NCBI RefSeq assembly: GCF_000972845.2
Contig: NW_020852357.1
Location: 124,001 to 188,000, forward strand
Direction: 5' to 3'
Source: Larimichthys crocea
Lineage: Eukaryota; Chordata; Actinopteri; Sciaenidae
DNA: 64,000 nt
Shown: positions 55,871 through 64,000 of the stretch, piece after piece
Layout: each line of letters opens with the position of its first letter
Position numbering within the stretch: position 1 is the stretch's first letter
The notes under the pieces: generated by a model
Told to the model about the DNA's origin: nothing
The model's input: the letters and a program-made list of their open reading frames with translations, nothing else
The model's database searches: none
Made by a program: the position numbers and the translations under genes

Positions 55871-58800
55871 TGTATTGACATTGCCCAGTTCAGGCTGGTG
55901 TTGCTGTTTGCAGTGAAGAGGATTAAACTTCACAGGACCAGGTCGCAGTCTTACACTGTAACCTGACAAACAGGACACCCCGAATGTAATGTTTTTGTAA
56001 TGTGCAATTTGATAATCTCCACAATCTTTGGAAAATTCAACACCACTATGGCCAAAGAGTGAAGTCACCATGTTCCTTTACCCTGCTGCAACTGCAACCC
56101 CAGTCAGAGCAGCCCACCAGCTCATTACAGAGATGGGTTGTATAGAAAAACCGCCCACTGTTGCTGCAGTGCTGCTAACTCACAGCAGACATTTGGACCA
56201 CAGCAGCACAGAGCGACCTGCAGAATAAACAAGAAACAGACTGCACTGGATGGGAATAATGATGAGAATTTCATTACTTCACTGTAATGTGTGTGAGCCG
56301 TTTTGATCATTGTGGTGATGGGTCTCCCATGAAGCCCCATGGCATGTGCAAGAGAAAAACTGTTTTAATGTCGGACCCGAAGCCAAACAATTCCTTTATT
56401 GTCTGTACATGGGCGTTCACCAGCATATGGCCAGAGAATGGTTCACACGTTTGTGCTGTATGCAGGGACCTCACACGGCTTTCAGCTCATTGTTCAAACG
56501 TTACTGAGAGTTTGAAATAAAAGAGTTTGAGGAGAAATACTTGGCTGAGGTGTATGAGGAGCTGATTAGTTTTTGAGTTTTACATGATTTTCATTGCCAT
56601 ATTTTCTGGAGTATAAAACACTGAAGGATCCGACTGCAAAAGCGTAATATTTAAGTGGCTTTAATGAAATGTTTTTGAAAAGAATGAGACATTTTTAAAT
56701 AAATTTTGTGTCTCAGTGAGTGTTTTCTTAGTGAACTATTTCAATGCATATAACAAACATACTTGCACAGAGTTTTGCAACAAGAAAACAACTCAGCTGT
56801 GGTGTCCATAAGGCTACTCTGTTTCAGATTGAAATAGCAGAAGCCATAAGTGTAAACAATGGACTTCCGTAGCGTGCCACCCTTTTGAAGTGACATGATT
56901 TCTCAATTCTTGGCGCTGAACAGAAACCATTAAAATGTGTTGTGTCAGTAAACATTATGGAAAGCTTGGCGTCTGCTGGACCCTAAACCCCTTGAACACA
57001 TACACACATGTACTCCCACTCAACACATATACACACATCCATATATACACTCACACACACACAGACAAAGAAGTCTCACTTGCTTGCTGCACTCAGAGGT
57101 TTATAAAATAGGCCCATTTGGCAGAACTTACCGGCTTATTTTATTACTCACATATGTGAAAACACAAGGGGCTATGGCAATGAAAAGCAATGGCCCAATC
57201 CATGTCAAAGTAGGTATGGATTTGAACTCACATTACAACATTGCAGGGCATAAAAGAGAAAGAAACTGCAGACTTGTATTTTCACTCCCGCCGACAGGTC
57301 TTCAGATGTTCCATGACGGCCTGTTGCAGACGTGCTCCAGTTGAACACGTAGGACTTTATTCATGTCTTCTTTGGTTTTATGATGCTACATCTCCATCAG
57401 ACATTATTTCAGTCTTCTCACTGTGGCTCAGCTTAGAGGTGGAGCTGTTGATTCAGAAAAACAAAGTCATGTGTTGGAAAATATATCAGGGTTTTTTCCC
57501 CAAATAAGCAGCACCAGAGGCATCAATATAGACATGAATACCATTAGTTAACTATGGGTGCTTGGCTTTATGAGACTTTGTGGTTTGGAGGAAATGGAGC
57601 TCTGAGAAGTCAGTTTTACGCAGCAGCTGGAGGGCTTTGTTATGTGCAGTCAGGTTGCTTAGTGTTTTGCACGCTTATACACATTTAAATATGCCATCAT
57701 GCACTTACACACTCAAACTATAGTTGGATAAATCTGTGCCCACACACGTCAACAAACACGCATACGAAGGCACAACCGACCTAGTTAAGACACACTCCTC
57801 TGCTGAGTCAGCACAAGCAGATATTTTCACAAGCCGGGCCCTCGCCCTTTGTCTTCACCCCGATTTAGCTCAGATGGCTCCGGCTTTTGATGTCTGACGT
57901 TTTTACCACTTGGCTAATGCTAACATTAGTGTTATTAAAACAATAACAGAGTGAGATTTACAGGCTGCCCTGCAGACGCAGGGGCGTGAGATAGCAGGAG
58001 GGTCATTACTGTAACCAGGCCCTGTCATCTCCTGGATGAGCTGTCAGCAAAGAGCATGTGTGCCAGAAAGTCTGTGCTAGAATGTGTAGGTTGTCAGCCA
58101 TCCGGAGGTATTCAATTAAAGGACACACCCATCAGTAAATAAAGAACTCATTATGAGTTAGTTCAGCTGGTTGTCAAGCAGCTGAAACAGGGAACACGGA
58201 GGACTGGACTCAAATCTAGGCAGAACAGGTGGAGTTCAAATGATTTCATAACAAAAAGGCAAAAAGCTGATGAATGTTGGGGCAGATAAATGTTCAAATC
58301 CAGGAAAGGCAGTCCAAACAAACAGACAAGGGCCAGGTACAGCAAATATATCCAAAGTCCAGACACAAAACAAAAGTTCAGCGACACTGAAGAACAGGCT
58401 GAAACTCAAATAATGAAGATAAAGTCACACTGAGATGATAACCCTAACCCCCACAAAGACTAAAAACACAAGTGAGGGAAAGTAAAAACTAAGTGAACCT
58501 AAAAGGAGTAGGAAACAGGAAGTGAAGTTATAGACAAAAGGACTGGGGGAATTACAAAATAAGAGTAAAATGAAACGCATGAAACTCAAAACCATAACTC
58601 AGCACTTATCCCACCTTGAATATCATGATGACCTTTCTGACCTCGTACTTGTCCCTTTTGACCTGGCTTCAGCACCATGGATAGCACATCTAAACTCTGA
58701 CCATCAGTGCTTTAAAACGTCATCTTTTGGAACTGTGTTATACAAAACTCAAGAAAATACCACATATGCAAATCTTGCATATTTTTGCTTCATATATGTG

Positions 58801-60004
58801 GACTGAAGCAAGAATAATACCACTGCTGAAGTGGTAGCATTTTTGCTCCAGTGGAACTGCTCCAGTGTCCGACACATCATGTGGTCATACTGGGAAGATG
58901 TGAATGTGTGTAACTGAATGCTGGTAGGTCACAGGGAGATTTAAAGTGAGGATCAGAATGAACCATCACATTACTTTCTCCAAACTGACTGAGAGTTTGA
59001 CTACGGTACATTGGTATATTATATAATCAGTTATTCAGATGGTTCATCCCATCACCTGCCAAGTGCCTGTCCTTATCCAAACAGAATGCTGGCATATGTT
59101 GATGTTCTTCACTGTCTTATCTTTATTTAATGTCCTGACGAGGTCATTGTCTTGGCATGTCATTGTGTGTCCTCACTAGGCCAGTGTACTCTGATTACCA
59201 TGATTACAGAGTGGTTAGTGTGATGAGTTGTAACTGAATTCAGGAAAATCTTGTTATGCAATTATTACAATTATAATTATCTTATGGTATTATCAGCATG
59301 AACTCTCAAACCTTCCTGTAATCCAAGCTCAGATGGACAGATACATTATATATATATATACAGATATACTGTTAGCTCAGTGCTTATTAGGCTCTGCTTG
59401 GTTGCTCACTTGTTTAGTAACTACTGGGTATTTCTTCACATACTGATAAGTTTGTAGACAGATCACCCCATGCACAGCCTGTAGCAGCTGTTAGGTTTCT
59501 GGAAGGTCACAGGAAGATGTAAAGTGAGATTAGAATTAATTAGCAAAATTAATGATTCACTTGTCTGATCGTTGATGAACTCAGGTAATCCTAAAGGCAT
59601 CGATGTGTTGGTGAATGTAATTAGCTACTTTCTGATGAGATGTTGACACCTTGCATGCAGCCTCTGTTATCAGTGTATGAAGGTGTATGTGAATGAGTAA
59701 AAGCCATTCACCATTGACAAGAGGAAGGACATGTTACAATATCAATCTCTCAACAGACAGGGAGCTGTCTACGGCAAAAGTCCAAACTCTGTACTTTTTC
59801 AGTCAGTGTGTAAATGTGCACTCATTCAAACTGATGCTTTACTTTCCAGTTAAACCTCAATAACCTTAATAACTTTACCACCCTTCATGTCTTGTCTTGT
59901 CATGTCTTAAAATTACCTTTAATTAGTAGAAATTAGAATATATATTATATATTATATGCTATATTGCTATGTGCTGACGTACTACAGTAAGCATATTCTG
60001 TCAC
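55871..60004. other. spacer downstream of tnfsf11
   Basis: No exon of a further gene was recognised. The A-rich stretch 58180-58560 resembles a decayed dispersed fish repeat, without clear ends. A short (TA)n tract lies at about 59347-59360. Confidence 0.5.
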
Positions 60005-60686
60005 TTCCAGTTATCGGTGTTACTGCCACGGTGCTCTGCTCACCTAAATAGATTTTCGTATATTTTTTACAACAGCAATTATCTACTTATCTCTGCACTA
60101 TCCTTAGATTTGTTCTGTTTGTGCACAAACAGGTCTCTTAACTTAAGTAACACATTAAATCCAATAGTTTTACCAGTTTCTGTTAGTCACACTGACTAGC
60201 CTAGCTATAGCAATGGCTTCTCTCTGCTCTCCTGCTCTCTCCTCTCCCCCAGCAGCCCCTGAGCAGCCGGGAGGCTGGGTGACTGTCCGAAAGAGGCATA
60301 CTGAAGCCCACGGTACACCACCAACTGCTCTAATTTTCTAACAGATTTCCCCCGCTCAGTGACACACCCGCTGAGAGGCCAACTCTGGTCATTGGCAGCT
60401 CCATTTTACGAAATGTGAAGTTAGCGACACCAGGGACCATAATTAAATGCATCCCGGGGGCCAGAGCGGGTGACAATGAAGCTAAATTAAAACTGCTGGC
60501 TAGAGATAAACATAAATACAGTAAGATTGTTATTCACGATTGTTATGTTTCATCTGTGTGTGCATACGCCAAAACAATGTCGGACTCCATAGTTTTCTCT
60601 GGACCCCTACCCAATGTGACCAGTGATGACATACATGTCATACATGTGTGTTAAGGTGGTGTCCAGCAAACGATGTGGGCTTCATA

Positions 60687-62058
60687 CAACCCCAATTCCA
60701 ATGAAGTTGGGACGTTGTGTAAAATGTAAATAAAAACAGAATACAATGATTTGCAAATCATTGCAAACCCATATTTTATTCCCAATAGTACATAAACAAC
60801 ATATCACGTGTTGAAACTGAGACATTTTACCATTTCATGGAAAATATGAGCTAATTTTGAAATTGATGGCAGCAACACATTTTGAAAAAGTTGGGAGAGG
60901 GGCAACAAAAGGCTGGAAAAGTATACAGCACAAATCAAAAACAAATGGAAGAGCATTTGACAGTTAATTAGATTAATTGGCAACAGGTCAGGAACATGAC
61001 TGTCTATAAAAGGAGCATTTCAGCGAGGCAGAGCCTCTCAGATGTAAAGATGGGCAGACGTTCACCAACAAACTACGTCTAAAAATGGTGTAACAATTTC
61101 AGAAAAATGTTCCTCAATGTAAAATTGCAAAGACTTTGAATATCCCACCATCTACAGTGTAAAATATCATCAAACATTCAGAGAATCAGGAGGAGTCTGT
61201 GCGCAAAGGACAAGGTCAACGTTCAAAACTGGATGCTCATGATCTTCAGGCCCTCAGACGGCACTGCATTAAAAATGGGCATGATTCTCGACTGGAAATC
61301 ACTGCACGGGCTCAGGAACACTTCCGGTTCAGATCAGGTAGGGTCAGATCAATCAAAAATTGAAATTCTTTTTGTAAACCATGGGTGCTGTGTCCTGCGC
61401 ACTAAAGAGGAGAAGGACCATGCAGCTTGTTATCAGCGGACAGTTCAAAACTCTTCATCTCTGATGGTATGGGGTTGTATTAGTGCCTATGTCGTCAGCA
61501 GCTTACACATCTGGAAAGGTACCATCAATGCTAAAAAGTACATAGAGGTTTTAGGGCAACATATGCTCACATCCAGACAACATCTCTTTCAGGGAAGACC
61601 TTGCATATTTCAGCAAGACAGTGCTGAACCACATACTGCGTCCTTCACAACATCGAGTATGGGAGAGTATGGAGAGTATGGGTGCTGAACTGGCCTGCCT
61701 GCAGTCCAGACCTTTCACCAATAGAAAACATTTGGCGCATCATAAAACACACACATAAAACTCCAGGAAGTGATCTTCTCACTTCACAGACATGTACAGA
61801 CAGTTGTTAACAGAAGAGGGGATGCTACACAATGGTGAACATTGCTCTGTCCCAACTTTTTTGAGATGTGTTGCTGCCATCAATTTCAACATTAGCTAAT
61901 ATTTTCCATGAACTGATAAAAAGTTTCTGTTTCAACACATGATATGTTGTTTATGTTCTATTGGGAATACAATATGGGTTTGTGAGATTTGCAAATTATT
62001 GCATTCTGTTTTAATTTACATTTTACACAATGTCTCAACTTCATTGGAATTGGGGTTG
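60687..62058 (+). mobile_element. Tc1/mariner element, internally deleted, inserted in LINE ORF1
   Basis: The left end CAACCCCAATTCCAATGAAG and its reverse complement at the right end form inverted repeats of about 210 bp (60687-60900 and 61847-62058). The left flank is TA (60685-60686); the right flank is CA, one change from TA. Between them are transposase pieces: [20 protein letters not shown], then [38 protein letters not shown] and CSPDLSPIENIWRI. About 60 residues between the DNA-binding part and the first catalytic Asp are missing, and several stops and frameshifts occur. The element is defective. Confidence 0.88.
61233..61688 (+). pseudogene. defective Tc1 transposase remnant
   Basis: A 151-residue frame covering the middle of the catalytic domain, with [18 protein letters not shown] and [10 protein letters not shown] visible. 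Its start is a frameshifted leftover of the DNA-binding part. The C-terminal SPDLSPIE block sits in another frame just downstream. It cannot encode an active enzyme because of the internal deletion. Confidence 0.8.
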
Positions 62059-63077
62059 CAGATAATTGGACACCCTACTGGGGAAAACCTGGTCTGATTA
62101 GGAGAGACGGCATCCATCCCACTTTGGATGGAGCAGCTCTCATATCTAGAAATATGGCCAAGTTTATTAGCTGACCAAAACCATGTCGACAACCCAGAGT
62201 TGAGACCAGGAAGCAGAGCTGCAGTCTTACACGCTTCTCTGCGCCTCCATTAGAGCAGCTGCCCACCCAGTCCTTTAGTATAGAGACTGTGTCTGTCCCC
62301 TGTCCACCTACATTATTTAAAGATAAAACAAACAGAAGAGGAGTTCATCATAAAAAACTTAATAAAAATTAAATCAACATCTCCAACAGTCCAAAATAAG
62401 AGAATTAAATGTGGACTCCTGAATATCAGGTCTTTGTCCTCTAAAGCTGTTTTAGTCAATGAATTAATATCTGATTATGATATTGATTTATTTTGTCTCA
62501 CTGAAACCTGGCTGCAGGAGGATGAATATGTTAAGCTTAAATGAATCCACTCCTCCCAGTCATTGTAATACTCATGTTCCTCGAAGTACTGGTTGAGGTG
62601 GTGGAGTTGGAGCCATATTTGACCCAAGTCTATTAATAAATTCCCAATCTAATCTAAATTATAATTCATTTGAAAGTCTTGTTCTTAGCCTCACTCACCC
62701 AACCTGGAAAACATCACAGCCAATTTTATTTGTTACAGTATATCGTGCTCCTGGTCCTTTATTTTATTTTTTTGAATTTGCAGAATTTGCATCAGGCTTG
62801 ATCCTTTAAACAGATAAAGTAATTATTATAGGTGATTTTAATAATAATGTGGACAGCCACAGTGATAGTCTTAGTACTGTGTTTATCTTTTTATTAGATT
62901 AAATAGGGTTCTGTCAGAGTGTAAATACGTAAACCGACTCATTGTCTGAACCACACTCTTGATCTTGTTCTCTCATATGGCATTGAAATTGATCATCTAA
63001 TTGTCTTTCCACAGAATCCTCTTCTGTCTGACCATTTTTTAATAACCTTTGAGTTCATATTACTGGACTATAAGCCT

Positions 63078-63779
63078 TTGTGCAGAAACTCCTACAGCAG
63101 ATGTTTATCTGATAGTGCTGTAGCCAAATTTAAGGAAGTGATTCCTTCAGCATTGAATTCAATGCCATGTCTAACTGTAACAGAGGACTTGTCTGCTTCC
63201 TTTAGCCACTCACAAATAGATCATCTTGTTGATAGTACTACAGGCTCATTACGGACAACTCTAGACTCTATTGCACCTCTGAAAAAGAAGATAATTAAAC
63301 AAAGAAGGCTAGCACCATGGTATAGCCAGCAGACTCGTAAATTAAAACAAGAGACGTGTAAATCTGAACGCAAATGGCGTGCCACTAAACTGGAAGAATC
63401 TTGTCTAGTCTGGCAAGATAATCTCAAAACATATAGGAAGGCTCTCCGTAATGCCAGAGCAGCCTACTACTCTTCATTAATAGAGGAGAATAAGAACAAC
63501 CCCAGGTTTCTCTTCAGCACTGTAGCCAGACTAACAGAGAATCACAGCTCTACTGAACCATCTATTCCTTTAGGTCTAAGTAGCAATGACTTCATGAGCT
63601 TCTTTAATGATAAGATTATAACTATTAGAGACAAAATCCATCACCTCTTGCCCTCAACAGGCATTGATCTGCATTCTGATACAGCAAGTTTTGAAACAGC
63701 TGTAAAAACCTGTTATGTATTTAGACTGTTTTTCTTCCATCGACCTTCATCAAATAACTTTAATCATTTCTGCAGCTAA
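63078..63779 (+). pseudogene. LINE ORF2 fragment (linker between endonuclease and reverse transcriptase)
   Basis: A 233-residue frame. It contains LAPWYSQQTRKLKQETCKSE, a conserved 'PWY...R.LK...R..ER.WR' stretch, and YRKALRNARAAYYSSLIEEN, both standard for the segment before the RT domain in L2/CR1-like LINEs. It ends in a frameshift; the RT start ('DPIPTRLLKDVLP') continues in the next frame at about 63800. Confidence 0.8.
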
Positions 63780-63885
63780 GCCGTCAACCTGTCTCTTAGA
63801 CCCCATCCCAACCAGGCTGCTCAAGGATGTTTTACCTCTAGTTAGTCCTTCTTTATTGGATACGATTAATCTGTCTTTATTATTA

Positions 63886-64000
63886 AGATATGAACCACGG
63901 ATAATCTAGTGCCACACGACACTCACAAAACACAGCGAGGTAACGAAAGGCAAAGCAAACCAGGCACATAGTTAAAGTACAGGCGCGTCCTCGTTAACTG
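63886..64000. other. unassigned window end
   Basis: The sequence no longer follows the LINE family after about 63885 and has no recognisable identity in the remaining bases. It could be the start of another insertion. Confidence 0.4.

Larger units (their letters stand above)
60005..63885 (+). mobile_element. LINE (same family as 27.7 kb), near full-length but decayed
   Basis: ORF1 starts at ATG 60213 and, after a frameshift near 60342, reads [18 protein letters not shown], an SGNH-esterase block I; block V (RRDGIHPTLDGA) appears at 62100 after an interrupting Tc1. ORF2 starts near 62400 with endonuclease sequence ([18 protein letters not shown], then FCLTETWLQ). It carries frameshifts to about 63070, then a 233-residue open stretch (63078-63779) ending in the LPSTGIDLHSDTAS region. 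The sequence departs from the family near 63885, so the reverse transcriptase is missing or lies beyond another insertion. L2/CR1-type with ORF1 esterase is the best fit. Confidence 0.8.

Noticed and set aside
58163..58387. Hydrophobic 74-residue minus-strand frame
   Set aside because: Lies in an A-rich decayed dispersed repeat; the hydrophobicity comes from translated T-rich complement.
1..64000. CRISPR arrays, operons, prokaryotic islands, tRNA or rRNA genes
   Set aside because: Split genes and vertebrate repeats show a nuclear fish locus; no regularly spaced repeats and no complete tRNA cloverleaf were seen. The only tRNA-like sequence is the SINE head at 514.

Overview
The window is nuclear DNA from a bony fish, most likely a percomorph-type teleost. 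Genes are split by GT-AG introns and embedded in AT-rich spacer with long (GT)n microsatellites. The repeats are ones I recognise from teleosts: a LINE whose 3' UTR ends in a TTTGA-type tail, Tc1, hAT, and a tRNA-like SINE head. Three genes lie on the + strand in the order dgkh, akap11, tnfsf11, which is the order of human 13q14. That conserved order supports the gene names.

Layout. 1-6.07 kb: the last intron, last coding exon (2665-2751, end of the SAM domain) and long 3' UTR of dgkh; the intron holds a SINE head and a decayed minus-strand gag-like fragment with a zinc knuckle. 7.8-27.0 kb: akap11, with a CpG-rich promoter, eleven coding exons (10853-24356; one exon of 4360 bp) and a 2.6 kb 3' UTR; the model gives 1878 residues. 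27.6-32.06 kb: a nested transposon stack. An outer inverted-repeat element with a 5-bp target duplication contains a LINE with its own duplication, and the LINE contains a third element of unknown class. 32-47 kb: spacer with repeats, a hAT element with a perfect 8-bp duplication, LINE and Tc1 fragments, and one doubtful secreted-protein reading frame at 37.0 kb. 47.2-55.9 kb: tnfsf11 (RANKL), four coding exons, about 270 residues, with a (CAG)13 tract just upstream and an AU-rich 3' UTR. 55.9-60 kb: spacer. 60-63.9 kb: a second, decayed copy of the same LINE family, split by a deleted Tc1 element that landed inside ORF1.

The three genes do not form a pathway. From family knowledge, DGK-eta phosphorylates diacylglycerol, AKAP11 scaffolds PKA, GSK3 and PP1, and TNFSF11 is the type II membrane cytokine that drives osteoclast formation through RANK. 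Their proximity is inherited synteny.

I found no new multi-gene system. The most unusual items are the array of about eleven related amphipathic helix motifs in AKAP11 with an FFAT-like motif, the three-level nested transposon and its unclassified inner element, and two perfect short hairpins. All gene models come from reading splice sites and recalling homologous proteins; no database search was run.
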